Part shown: piece after piece, positions 35,568-45,255 of the stretch
How positions within the stretch are numbered: position 1 is the stretch's first letter
Layout: each line of letters opens with the position of its first letter
Source: Lachnospiraceae bacterium
GTDB lineage: Bacteria > Bacillota > Clostridia > Lachnospirales > Lachnospiraceae
DNA length: 64,000 bases
Assembly (NCBI GenBank): GCA_017470935.1
Contig: JAFUXG010000059.1
Coordinates: 177,130 to 241,129, forward strand
Direction of reading: 5' to 3'
Translations under genes and position numbers: made by a program
Notes under the pieces: generated by a model
The model's database searches: none
What the model was told of the DNA's origin: nothing
What the model saw: only the letters and a program-made list of their open reading frames with translations

Positions 35568-35768
35568 ATGATATCATTTGACAATTTATGGAATATAATG
35601 AGAGAAAAAAACGTGTCGCAGTATAAGCTGATTCACGAATATGGTATAAGCCCATCTCAACTTACTCGACTCAAAAGAAATGAAAGTGTCACTACCAACA
35701 CCATTGATACTTTCTGTAAAATACTTGATTGTGATATATCAGATATAATGACATTTACTAAAGAATAA
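35568..35768 (+). CDS. Small XRE/Cro-type helix-turn-helix regulator
   Basis: A 66-residue single-domain HTH protein (MISFDNLWNIMREKNVSQYK; recognition helix region GISPSQLTRLKRNESV; TFCKILDCDISDIM). This is the compact YozG/Cro-like type found in mobile and accessory DNA. The ATG at 35568 follows GAGGTG with 7-nt spacing. It is divergent from the secreted DUF6273-like gene, and three palindromic sites lie between them, so autoregulation plus control of the neighbour is the simplest model. Confidence 0.9.
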   Translation: MISFDNLWNIMREKNVSQYKLIHEYGISPSQLTRLKRNESVTTNTIDTFCKILDCDISDIMTFTKE

Positions 35769-35811
35769 AGGTCACGGATTTTGAAAACGATAATCCTTGA
35801 CCTTTATTATT
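35768..35811 (+). terminator. Terminator of the XRE gene
   Basis: AAAGGTCACGGATT (35768-35781) pairs with AATCCTTGACCTTT (35793-35806) with one mismatch, overlapping the stop codon, and is followed by ATTATT. Confidence 0.8.
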
Positions 35812-35816
35812 ATCCA

Positions 35817-35938
35817 CATTTTTTCTACGCACTTTTCAATACTATTCTACATTTTTTCCACGCACTTTTCAATACTATTCTACATTTTTTCCATGCACTT
35901 TTCAATGCTATTTTACATTTTTTCCACTCATTTTTATA
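35817..35938. repeat. 33-bp tandem repeat (about 3.7 units)
   Basis: Units start at 35817 (32 bp), 35849 (33 bp), 35882 (33 bp) and 35915 (partial). They share ACATTTTTTCCACGCAC and TTTTCAATACTATTCT. Units 1-2 are nearly identical and later ones drift. They lie in non-coding DNA after the XRE terminator. Confidence 0.85.
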
Positions 35939-35940
35939 TG

Positions 35941-36080
35941 ATTTTGTACCAGTATTTTGTACCAGACAAGAAAAGTAGACACAAAAAATGAGTACCATTT
36001 AATAGAGTTATTTATCTTTACAACAAAGGCAGGGCTTAATAATAGTTCCTGCCTTCATTTCTCATAATAAATTAATATGT
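35941..36080. other. Non-coding remnant region after the tandem repeat
   Basis: It begins with a 12-bp direct repeat ATTTTGTACCAG (35941-35952 and 35954-35965), followed by AAAGTAGACAC, which looks like mobile-element debris. A hairpin AAGGCAGG/CCTGCCTT (36026-36055) may be a terminator. No gene is visible. Confidence 0.4.
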
Positions 36081-36176
36081 TATAATGAGCAAAAATGTTG
36101 ATTTTGTGCTTGCACGAAAAATCAACACTTTTGCGAGTGCTCTCATGGAGCCGTCAGGCGGCATGTTATGATTATA
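36081..36176 (-). repeat. Dispersed palindromic repeat, copy A
   Basis: On the minus strand it reads CATAACATGCCGCCTGACGG, CTCCATGAGAGCACTCGCAAAA, an inner hairpin (TGTTGATTTTT / AAAATCAACA) and TTTTGCTCATTATAACAT. It is in the opposite orientation to the other copies and lies between the tandem repeat and the activase genes. Confidence 0.7.
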
Positions 36177-36214
36177 CCTAAATGATACTTAAACAGTAAC
36201 ATACCGCATATATC

Positions 36215-37618
36215 TTATCCTTCCCTTGCCACAGCCAGCATCAGCTTGATACGGTTCTCCTGATTAACCTTGGTTGCGCCCGGATCGTAATCAATAGGCA
36301 CAATGTTTGCCTGAGGATATATCTCCTTGACCTTTCTTATCATACCCTTGCCCACAATATGGTTAGGAAGGCATCCAAAGGGCTGGGCGCATATTATATT
36401 CTCATAGCCAGACTCAGCAAGCTCCAACATCTCAGCGGTAAGAAGCCATCCCTCACCCATCTTGTTGCCAAGACCTACAACGCCTGTAATAAGCTGCTTG
36501 ATATGGGCATACTTTGAAGGCGGCATGAAATCACTGTACTTGGAAACGCAGTCATAAAGCATTCCCTCTAGCATCTCACAGTACTTCATAAGCGCCTGAA
36601 CCACCTTCTTCTTCGCAAGGCTGCCACCATAGAGATTAATATCCTCTATACGGTTATCTATCTTGAACATCATGAATCCCATAACACCGGGAACCATGAC
36701 CTCACAATCCTGATCTACTAAGAAATTCTCAAGGTCATTATTAGCCATTGACGAATACTTTACATATATCTCGCCAACAACGCCGACCTTAGTCTTTGAC
36801 ACCTTGTTAAGCTTGATCTTATTGAAATCCTCTACGATCGCCTTCATATTTCTTTCCATTCCCTTAGGAGTGTATCCCTTACGATGACGGAACTGGGAAG
36901 AAAGTTCCTTGACCCATTTTGCAATAAGCTCATCCGCCTCCCCCTTGTTAACCTCATAGGATCGCACCTGGTTCTTAAGGAGCATGAAAAGGTCGCCGTA
37001 TGTAAGTCCGATAAGAGCCTGGTATAACATCTCCAGGGTAAGCTTAAATCCGCTGTTGCTCTCTAATCCCGAAAGGTTAAGAGAGATTACAGGAACCTGG
37101 CCTAAACCTGCTTTAACAAGTGCCTTTCTAAGCAAATGTATATAATTAGAGGCACGGCAGCCACCCCCTGTCTGGGTGATCATCAGCGCAACCTTATTCA
37201 CATCATACTTGCCGCTTTGCAGTGCACTTATCATCTGTCCGATAACAAGAAGTGCCGGATAGCATGTATCATTGTGAACATACTTAAGTCCTGTATCCAC
37301 AACTCTTCGTCCCGTGTTTTTCAGCAGTCCCACCTTATATCCATTCTGTAAAAAAATATTTCTAAGAAGCTTGAAATGAACCGGAAGCATGTCAGGAATC
37401 AGAATCGTATAATCCTTTTTCATTTCCTTAGTGAACTCTACCCTGCCGTCAACAACCTTAGCTGCATTATTTTCCTCATCAAAGTCCACTACACAGGTAT
37501 CTCCATCATCATTAAGAAAATCATCCGTAGATTCATTCATATAATCTTCTGTATCAGAAATATTCATTCCAGTATCATTATTCAATTCTTCACTTATAAT
37601 ATTCTTATTCTCTTCCAC
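36215..37618 (-). CDS. Acyl-CoA dehydratase activase-related protein, C-terminal part (separate gene)
   Basis: A 467-residue protein matching the C-terminal portion of the large acyl-CoA dehydratase activase-related proteins of Clostridia. Conserved cysteines appear in NDTCYPALLVIGQM, TQTGGGCRASNY and CAQPFGCLPNHIVGKG, likely Fe-S ligands as in 2-hydroxyacyl-CoA dehydratase-type subunits. The N-terminal ~60 residues are acidic and variable. Translation starts at GTG 37618 with GAGGAG upstream. It follows the 976-residue gene by 118 bp, and the two together (about 1,440 residues) equal the single protein found in many relatives. The substrate is unknown. Confidence 0.82.
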   Translation of the reverse strand: MEENKNIISEELNNDTGMNISDTEDYMNESTDDFLNDDGDTCVVDFDEENNAAKVVDGRVEFTKEMKKDYTILIPDMLPVHFKLLRNIFLQNGYKVGLLKNTGRRVVDTGLKYVHNDTCYPALLVIGQMISALQSGKYDVNKVALMITQTGGGCRASNYIHLLRKALVKAGLGQVPVISLNLSGLESNSGFKLTLEMLYQALIGLTYGDLFMLLKNQVRSYEVNKGEADELIAKWVKELSSQFRHRKGYTPKGMERNMKAIVEDFNKIKLNKVSKTKVGVVGEIYVKYSSMANNDLENFLVDQDCEVMVPGVMGFMMFKIDNRIEDINLYGGSLAKKKVVQALMKYCEMLEGMLYDCVSKYSDFMPPSKYAHIKQLITGVVGLGNKMGEGWLLTAEMLELAESGYENIICAQPFGCLPNHIVGKGMIRKVKEIYPQANIVPIDYDPGATKVNQENRIKLMLAVAREG

Positions 37619-37736
37619 AGAACCATCTCCTCATTTTGTATATAATAATCATATAACTTCAGAATCATTTATTAATTATATACGGTTGCGCACAATGCAC
37701 AGCTTCCATAACCAGGCACTCATTCACTGCAGGTAT

Positions 37737-40667
37737 CTACTCCTGCTCACCCTTATGTCCCGTAGCCGCAAACAAGCTTCTAAGTCTGATCTTAACAGCC
37801 CCTAAATTAGTGATCTCATCTATCTTGATCTGCGTATATATCTTGCCCTTTTCCTCAAGGATTCTTCTCACCTCGTCTGTTGTGATGGCGTCCACACCAC
37901 ATCCAAAGGATACCAACTGAACAAGATTAAGCTTTGGATCGTTAGAATCCGCCACATATTCCGCAGCAGCATACATTCTTGAGTGATACATCCACTGGTT
38001 AAGCACCTTGGTCCTAACAGGCTCAGCCATATCAGATACTGAATCCTCTGTAACCACCACCGCCCCCAGATCACATATAAGCTTGTTGATACCATGATTG
38101 ATCTCAGGGTCAAGATGGTACGGTCTTCCCGCAAGCACAATTACAGGCTTGTTCTCACGACCGGCAATCCTAAGATATTTCCTTCCCTCCATGCGTACAA
38201 GGCTCATATGCTTATCGTATTCCTCGTAGGCATAATTACATGCCATGGATACATCTGAAAATTTCATTTTGCCAAAATATTTTTCCAGCACCTTGTGGAA
38301 CTTCTTTGTGAAATCCTTTCTCCTGTGAATTCCAAGATACTCGTAAATGAACTTCACATCCCGAAGTGCCTTCACATTCGCCTCAAGGACCTCCGGATAA
38401 TAGGCAACCACAGGACAATTGTAATGGTTGTCACCAAGTCCCTCATCAAAATTATATGAAAGACATGGATAGAATATTGCATCAACATTTTCCTTAAGCA
38501 ATGCCTCAATATGTCCGTGCATGAGCTTTGCAGGGAAGCATACCGTGTCAGAAGGAATGGTATGCTGACCGCTTAAGTAAAGACTTCTTGATGAATTGGG
38601 TGATGTAACCACATTAAATCCAAGCTTTGTAAACAGGGTATACCAGAATGGCAGCAGCTCATACATATTAAGTCCCATTGGTATTCCAATAGTTCCCCTT
38701 GCCTTTCCTTCAGGTATCTCTGATTTCCTGTACTCCTCAAGAAGCTTGAGCTTATAAGTGTAAAGGTCATACTGTGGTCCCTCAGCCTTCTTCTGCGTAG
38801 GCTTATCACAGCGGTTACCGCTTATAAATCTTCTTCCATTATCAAATATATTAATCGTAAGCTTACAGTGATTACTGCAGCCGTTACATGTAGTCATCTT
38901 GATCTCATGGGTGAAGTTCTTAAGTCCCTCTTCATCAAGCACCTCACTCTTTCCATTGCTGTTTTCCATAGCATAGAGGGCGCAGCCGTATGCTCCCATA
39001 ATTCCTGCCATCTCAGGTCTTACCACATCATGTCCTATCTCCTGCTCAAAGGCGCGGAGCACTGCATTGTTAAGGAAGGTTCCGCCCTGAACAACTATAT
39101 GCTCTCCAAGCTGCTTAGCAGATGCAGCACGTATGACCTTGTAAAGTGCATTCTTAACAACAGAGATAGAAAGTCCTGCTGATATATTCTCAATTGAGGC
39201 TCCATCCTTCTGTGCCTGCTTTACTGACGAATTCATGAACACCGTACAGCGCGAGCCAAGATCCACCGGCTTATCTGCAAACAGACCAAGCTTTGCAAAC
39301 TCTTCTATTCCATATCCAAGAGCACCTGCAAAGGTCTGTAAAAATGACCCACAGCCCGAAGAGCATGCCTCATTTAAGAAAATGTTATCTATGGCATTAT
39401 TCCTTATCTGAAAGCACTTGATATCCTGTCCGCCTATATCAATAATGAAATCCACATCCGGCTGGAACTTCTTAGCAGCGGTAAAATGTGCCACCGTCTC
39501 CACAATACCAAAGTCAACGCCAAAGGCATTCATGATCATCTCCTCACCGTAGCCTGTTACCGCTGATGATTCAATGTGAATGTCCGGATACTGCTTATAC
39601 AGATCCTCTAAAAATTCCTTAATGATCGGTACGGGATTACCTCCGTTAGGAAGATATCTTGAGCAGAGAATATTGGCATCCTCGTCAACAACCACAGCCT
39701 TCACCGTAGTCGATCCCGCATCAATTCCAAGAAATGCGTGTCCTGTAAGACTATCCACATTTTTAATATGGTCGGAATTCTTCTTATGTCTTTCGATGAA
39801 CCTATCGTACTCATCCTGAGATGTAAATAACGGCTTACAGCTTGCATATCCGCCTGTGGCTGTATACCCGTCAATCTTCTTAATAAGCTCATCTATATCA
39901 AATGATCTGTTATCCTTCTTAAGAGCCGCACCCATTGCCACAAAGTAAAGAGAATTATCCGGTGCCACTCCCTCTAGCTTCAAGGTCTTGTCAAATGCCT
40001 TGCGCAATTCTGATAAGAATGTAAGAGGTCCGCCAAGATATACAACCTTACCCTCTATCTCACGTCCCTGGGCAAGCCCTGCTATAGTCTGGTTGACTAC
40101 CGCGTAGAATATACTTGCTGATATATCATTCTTCTGCGCACCCTGGTTAAGCAGCGGCTGCACATCAGACTTGGCAAACACACCACAGCGGCTGGCGATA
40201 GTATATATCTTCTCATAGCTCTTTGCTATCTCATTCATCTCCCCGGCTTCCATATTAAGAAGGGTTGCCATCTGGTCGATAAATGCACCTGTACCCCCGG
40301 CACAGGAGCCGTTCATTCTTACCTCAAGTCCGTCTGTAAGGAAAAGGATCTTTGCATCCTCTCCTCCAAGCTCTATAACAACATCAGTGCCCGGAATCAT
40401 TTTATTCACAGCAACTCTTGTGGCATACACCTCCTGCTCAAATGGGATTCCAAGTGTATCTGCAATTCCCATTCCGGCAGAGCCTGATATGGTAAGAGAA
40501 AATTCCTTCTCATCGGGAAACTTCTCCTTAATATCAGAAAGCATATGTACTGTCTTTTCAGTAATCTGTGAAAAATGTCTCTGGTAATCCTTATAGACGA
40601 TCTGATCATTATCGTCCAGCACCACGCATTTAAGTGTTGTGGAACCTACATCCAAACCAATTCTCAT
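37737..40667 (-). CDS. Double BadF/HgdC-type ATPase with DUF2229-like domain
   Basis: A 976-residue protein. Two ASKHA ATPase modules follow one another, each opening with a phosphate motif (IGLDVGSTTLKCVV at about 3; LGIDAGSTTVKAVV at about 317) and each with the cluster-binding Cys pattern of 2-hydroxyacyl-CoA dehydratase activators (GSCAGGTGAFIDQM; NEACSSGCGSFLQTF). A CNGCSNHC cysteine motif (about 595) and a DUF2229-like region (about 665-900) follow. Such proteins use ATP to drive electrons to a low potential. The gene starts after GAGGTG. Its partner lies immediately downstream. Confidence 0.88.
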   Translation of the reverse strand: MRIGLDVGSTTLKCVVLDDNDQIVYKDYQRHFSQITEKTVHMLSDIKEKFPDEKEFSLTISGSAGMGIADTLGIPFEQEVYATRVAVNKMIPGTDVVIELGGEDAKILFLTDGLEVRMNGSCAGGTGAFIDQMATLLNMEAGEMNEIAKSYEKIYTIASRCGVFAKSDVQPLLNQGAQKNDISASIFYAVVNQTIAGLAQGREIEGKVVYLGGPLTFLSELRKAFDKTLKLEGVAPDNSLYFVAMGAALKKDNRSFDIDELIKKIDGYTATGGYASCKPLFTSQDEYDRFIERHKKNSDHIKNVDSLTGHAFLGIDAGSTTVKAVVVDEDANILCSRYLPNGGNPVPIIKEFLEDLYKQYPDIHIESSAVTGYGEEMIMNAFGVDFGIVETVAHFTAAKKFQPDVDFIIDIGGQDIKCFQIRNNAIDNIFLNEACSSGCGSFLQTFAGALGYGIEEFAKLGLFADKPVDLGSRCTVFMNSSVKQAQKDGASIENISAGLSISVVKNALYKVIRAASAKQLGEHIVVQGGTFLNNAVLRAFEQEIGHDVVRPEMAGIMGAYGCALYAMENSNGKSEVLDEEGLKNFTHEIKMTTCNGCSNHCKLTINIFDNGRRFISGNRCDKPTQKKAEGPQYDLYTYKLKLLEEYRKSEIPEGKARGTIGIPMGLNMYELLPFWYTLFTKLGFNVVTSPNSSRSLYLSGQHTIPSDTVCFPAKLMHGHIEALLKENVDAIFYPCLSYNFDEGLGDNHYNCPVVAYYPEVLEANVKALRDVKFIYEYLGIHRRKDFTKKFHKVLEKYFGKMKFSDVSMACNYAYEEYDKHMSLVRMEGRKYLRIAGRENKPVIVLAGRPYHLDPEINHGINKLICDLGAVVVTEDSVSDMAEPVRTKVLNQWMYHSRMYAAAEYVADSNDPKLNLVQLVSFGCGVDAITTDEVRRILEEKGKIYTQIKIDEITNLGAVKIRLRSLFAATGHKGEQE

Positions 40668-40990
40668 TGTTACACCTCTTTTTCTAAATCACGTCACCTA
40701 TGGCTTCGTGTATTCATTTGCAAAATATATGCTATATAAATATATTATTCAAAGTTCACAGCAAGTACAATAATTACTCTTTTCTACAAATATCGCTCCA
40801 AACAGACATATTCTAACCTATATTAAATGTTTTAGCAAGTCCATTTTCTGCCACATAAATATATGCAGAACAAATCGGACAGGTAACCTGCCCGCCCGCA
40901 AGGCTGCGTGTTTCAGAGCAGCAATATTCCTAGTGCAGTCCCTGCGATAACAAAAAACCGGTACATATCTGCAATCGTCTTCCGTACCGG
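40668..40990 (-). other. Gap upstream of the activase genes
   Basis: 323 bp with no convincing gene. The block TGGCTTCGTGTATTCATTTG, then CAAAATAT (about 40701-40728) looks like a worn start of the dispersed repeat. A possible activase promoter is TTGTAC-17 bp-TAATAT on the minus strand at about 40747-40775. The ttcA terminator is at 40952-40992. Confidence 0.35.
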
Positions 40991-40992
40991 TT
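40952..40992 (-). terminator. Terminator overlapping the ttcA stop codon
   Basis: AACCGGTAC (40956-40964) pairs with GTACCGGTT (40984-40992), with TTTTTT following on the minus strand. The upper arm overlaps the ttcA stop at 40991. Confidence 0.85.
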
Positions 40993-41683
40993 AATACTGC
41001 CATATTCCTTTCTTAATAGCCGTCATCATCCTGTCCTTTGTTCCCGGTGCATGCTTTTCCATATCATTAAGCAGGTCCCTTACATATGTCCTTTCTGTAG
41101 CATTGTCAAATGGACATGGATTTTTCACTATAGGAAGCTCATTGCTTTTTGCAAAGCCCATAACCCTTCCTGCCGGAACATATATAAGCGGTCTTATCAG
41201 TGTTAAGCATGTATCATCATATCTCGTAACCGGCTGAAAGCATGATATTCTGCCTTCATACATAAGAGACAGCAGCATTGTCTCCACCGCATCATCTCTG
41301 TTATGGGCATATGCCATTTTGTTACAGCCAAGCCCAGAAGCCTTCTCGCCGAAGGCGCCCTTTCTGAGCCTTGCACACAAGGAGCAGCCCTTATCACCTG
41401 TCATTTCTGATATCCTGGTAGGCACCACATAATACTCTACATCCAGGCTGTCACAAACTCCTTTGATCAACCCGGTGTCAAAGCCTTCATACCCAAGATC
41501 TACAGTTATTGCCACTATATCAAACCTATCTGGATAAAATCTCCTTAGCCCTGCCAGCGCATACAATAAGGTATATGAGTCCTTCCCACCTGACATTCCG
41601 ACCGCCATCTTATCTCCGTCATCAATCATATTGTAATCATCAACAGCCTGTCTCACGTAGCTGTATAATCTCTGAAGCTTCAT
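40991..41683 (-). CDS. TtcA-family tRNA 2-thiocytidine-type thiolase
   Basis: A PP-loop ATPase of about 230 residues. The ATP motif MSGGKDSYTLL, the CSLC cysteine pair (about 122-125) and a later NPCPF cysteine fit the Fe-S-dependent TtcA branch, which inserts sulfur at C32 of tRNAs; TilS is less likely because TilS lacks these cysteines. The ATG at 41683 (MKLQRLYSYVRQAVDDYNMI) is chosen by comparison with the family. Other in-frame ATGs lie 3 and 9 bases upstream and the ribosome site is weak, so the exact start is uncertain. It follows eno and its terminator. Confidence 0.82.
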   Translation of the reverse strand: MKLQRLYSYVRQAVDDYNMIDDGDKMAVGMSGGKDSYTLLYALAGLRRFYPDRFDIVAITVDLGYEGFDTGLIKGVCDSLDVEYYVVPTRISEMTGDKGCSLCARLRKGAFGEKASGLGCNKMAYAHNRDDAVETMLLSLMYEGRISCFQPVTRYDDTCLTLIRPLIYVPAGRVMGFAKSNELPIVKNPCPFDNATERTYVRDLLNDMEKHAPGTKDRMMTAIKKGIWQY

Positions 41684-41707
41684 CATTATCATCCAATCTA
41701 TGAATAA

Positions 41708-41737
41708 ATACGGCTCCGCAAACAAGCGAAGCCGTAT
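41708..41737 (-). terminator. Terminator of eno
   Basis: ATACGGCT (41708-41715) pairs with AGCCGTAT (41730-41737), with inner CGC/GCG pairs, and is followed on the minus strand by TTTATT. Confidence 0.75.
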
Positions 41738-41769
41738 CGAATTAACATGTAATATGTTATTATCTATGA

Positions 41770-43113
<1,344 letters not shown>

Positions 43114-43172
43114 TTAACTCTAAGCCTTTGATATAAAATATTTCGGTCCGTCTCTTGCGAGACCCGCTTCGT

Positions 43173-43270
43173 CCATTATAGCATGTCGCCTGGCGGCTCC
43201 ATGTGGACATTCGCAAAATATCCGATTTTGCACACCTGTGTGCAAATCGGCTACTTTGCTCATTATAGCA
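43173..43270 (+). repeat. Dispersed palindromic repeat, copy B (best preserved)
   Basis: It contains GTCGCCTGGCGGCTCCATGT, GACATTCGCAAAATATCC, an inner palindrome CGATTTTGCACACC/TGTGTGCAAATCGG, and CTACTTTGCTCATTATAGCAT. The 11-mer CATTATAGCAT occurs at both ends as a direct repeat (about 43174-43184 and 43260-43270). It lies between eno and the tautomerase gene. Confidence 0.75.
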
Positions 43271-43299
43271 TAACAGGAAAAAAATAACAACATGGAAAC

Positions 43300-43641
43300 T
43301 TAAAAATTCCTGCCGTTCCAGCCCCAGTCAGGAGTAGTTCTGTATTCCACATATATGTGATTCCCTGGAATACCCAGTTCACTTTCATATATCTCACATA
43401 TCTTTGCTGTCATCTTTTCAAAAGCAGATGAATTTCCGGAGCCATAAATATCAACTGAAACATAAGCTCCCTTATCCAGCTTCTCCCCTGCAAAGTAAAG
43501 TGAATAACCGTCCTCAAATCCTATCATGACATAGCTTTCCGGCTTGCCTATTATACTGCACGCCTTGCCAAGCTCAGCCTTGATCTTCTCCTCTGTCTCC
43601 GGTCCCACCGGAACTGTCACCTTTGAATTGATAAATGGCAT
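43300..43641 (-). CDS. MIF/phenylpyruvate tautomerase-family protein
   Basis: A 113-residue protein of the MIF-like tautomerase superfamily. The start at 43641 (MPFINSKVTVPV) follows GGAGGAT. It places the catalytic proline immediately after Met, as the family requires. The middle VMIGFEDGYSLYFAG and C-terminal IYVEYRTTPDWGWNG fit the trimer-forming fold. The physiological substrate of bacterial members is generally unknown. It lies 31 bp after hydG on the same strand and is probably co-transcribed with it. Confidence 0.85.
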   Translation of the reverse strand: MPFINSKVTVPVGPETEEKIKAELGKACSIIGKPESYVMIGFEDGYSLYFAGEKLDKGAYVSVDIYGSGNSSAFEKMTAKICEIYESELGIPGNHIYVEYRTTPDWGWNGRNF

Positions 43642-43672
43642 ATTAATATCCTCCTCTTTATTGATAATACCA

Positions 43673-45121
43673 TCAGAATCGGAAATCACGTCTGTCCGAA
43701 TTCATGATCGCGTCTATGTGTTCTTTGGCTACTGCCCTTACCTTCTCATCAGGAATGGCAAGCAGTTCTTCGTTAATCAGCTTGATGCCGCTTTCCTTTA
43801 CCTTCGGTGATGCATAATCCATCATATACTCCGTAAGCGTCATAAGTGCATTTGGATGACAGCAGTTCTGAATCTGTCCTGTCTTACAAAGGCTCATGAA
43901 GCGGTCACCTGTCCGTCCAGCCCTGTAGCATGCCGTACAAAATGAAGGAATATATCCAAGCTCAATTAGCCACTCGATAACATCATCCAGGGTCCTTGAA
44001 TCCGACACATCAAACTGCTCTGTATCGTGTGGCCGTTCCTCCTCGGTATAGCCTCCAACAGAGGTACGGGATCCGCCGCTTATCTGGGAAATACCCATGG
44101 CAAGCGCTTTCTTTCTTACCTCCTCACTTTCCCTTGTGGAAATGATCATTCCGGTGTAGGGAACTGCAATTCTTATACATGCAATAATCTTAGTAAATGT
44201 ATCATCATCAATTCCGTTATCAAACATATCCGGATCAATGTCATCAGCTCTCTTAACCCTTGGTACACTTATGGTATGGGGTCCCACGCCATGAACTGCC
44301 TCAAGATGTTCGGCGTGCATCAAGAGCCCTGCAAATTCATATTTGTATTTTTCAAGACCGAATAAGACTCCAAGTCCCACATCATCAATACCACCGTCCA
44401 TGGCTCTGTCCATAGCTTCTGTGTGATATGCATAGTTATGCTTAGGACCTGTGGGATGAAGCTCCTCATACCCCTTCTTGTCATATGTCTCCTGAAACAG
44501 AATGTAAGTACCTATCTCTGCTTCCTTAAGCATTCTGTATTCCTCAACTGTTGTAGCTGCAATGTTGACATTGACACGTCTTATTGCACCATTCTTGTGG
44601 TGAATACCATATATAGTCTTAATACTGTCAAGAATGTATTCTATAGGGTTATTGACCGGATCCTCTCCTGCCTCAATGGCAAGTCTCTTATGTCCCATAT
44701 CCTGAAGAGCAATTACCTCAGCCCTAATCTCCTCCTGGGTAAGCTTCTTTCTGGGAATCGTCTTATTCTTAAGATGATACGGACAGTATAGACACCCATT
44801 TACACAATAATTAGATAAGTATAGCGGCGCAAAAAGAACAATCCTGTTGCCGTAAAACTCCAGCTTGATCTCTTCTGCAAGCTCATACATCTGCTTAACC
44901 TTAACGGGATCCTCACAGGCAAGGAGCACCGATGCCTCTCTGTGGGAAAGCCCCTTGCAGGACAATATTCCGCCGTTTCTTCTTGGCTTTGCTTTCTCTA
45001 ATATCTCATCGATCAAAGCCATATTGTTTTTGTTTTTTTCGGCGTATTCTAACGTCTCCAATATCTCCTCATGATTAATAAACTCTTCTGCCTTAAGCGA
45101 TTTGGGATTGTAAACTGCCAT
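43673..45121 (-). CDS. hydG: HydG, [FeFe]-hydrogenase maturation radical SAM enzyme
   Basis: Splits tyrosine to make CO and cyanide ligands for the [FeFe]-hydrogenase H-cluster. The radical-SAM motif CVNGCLYC (CxxxCxxC, about 106-113) is intact, and the C-terminal auxiliary-cluster cysteines appear in CTACYRAGRTGDRFMSLC. The 482 residues match HydG rather than the shorter ThiH. AAAGGTG precedes the ATG. hydE, hydF and hydrogenase genes are not in the window. Confidence 0.95.
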   Translation of the reverse strand: MAVYNPKSLKAEEFINHEEILETLEYAEKNKNNMALIDEILEKAKPRRNGGILSCKGLSHREASVLLACEDPVKVKQMYELAEEIKLEFYGNRIVLFAPLYLSNYCVNGCLYCPYHLKNKTIPRKKLTQEEIRAEVIALQDMGHKRLAIEAGEDPVNNPIEYILDSIKTIYGIHHKNGAIRRVNVNIAATTVEEYRMLKEAEIGTYILFQETYDKKGYEELHPTGPKHNYAYHTEAMDRAMDGGIDDVGLGVLFGLEKYKYEFAGLLMHAEHLEAVHGVGPHTISVPRVKRADDIDPDMFDNGIDDDTFTKIIACIRIAVPYTGMIISTRESEEVRKKALAMGISQISGGSRTSVGGYTEEERPHDTEQFDVSDSRTLDDVIEWLIELGYIPSFCTACYRAGRTGDRFMSLCKTGQIQNCCHPNALMTLTEYMMDYASPKVKESGIKLINEELLAIPDEKVRAVAKEHIDAIMNSDRRDFRF

Positions 45122-45169
45122 TTCTACACACCTTTCTTTAATGATGTCTTATTAACTGTGTCTTTATAT

Positions 45170-45254
45170 ATAATTTACATGCAGCATAACAGCCACATGT
45201 GTTCATTCGTAAAGGCCAGATTCATGCATAACACACTCTTGCTCATTTTTATAG
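45170..45254 (+). repeat. Dispersed palindromic repeat, copy E (degenerate)
   Basis: Shares ATTCGTAAAG, GATTCATGCA and CTTGCTCATT with the better copies. It fills the gap between hydG and the HD-GYP gene and ends next to the stop codon of the latter. Confidence 0.45.
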
Positions 45255-45255
45255 T

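Noticed and set aside
35817-35938. CRISPR array
   Set aside because: Units are contiguous with no unique spacers and no cas gene is nearby, so this is a simple tandem repeat.
35781-35991. Open frames across the 33-bp tandem repeat
   Set aside because: They start inside the XRE terminator, lack a ribosome-binding site and exist in two frames only because the unit length is about 33 bp.
33151-36214. Complete diversity-generating retroelement
   Set aside because: No reverse transcriptase, accessory gene or template repeat is present in the window; only the possible target gene is seen.
37619-37736. Frameshift joining the two activase genes
   Set aside because: The downstream gene has its own GTG start, ribosome site and acidic N-terminal extension, and the 118-bp gap contains no continuing coding sequence that I can recognise.
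40818-41003. 61-residue frame in the gap before the activase genes
   Set aside because: It overlaps the ttcA terminator and stop codon, and has no Shine-Dalgarno or motif.
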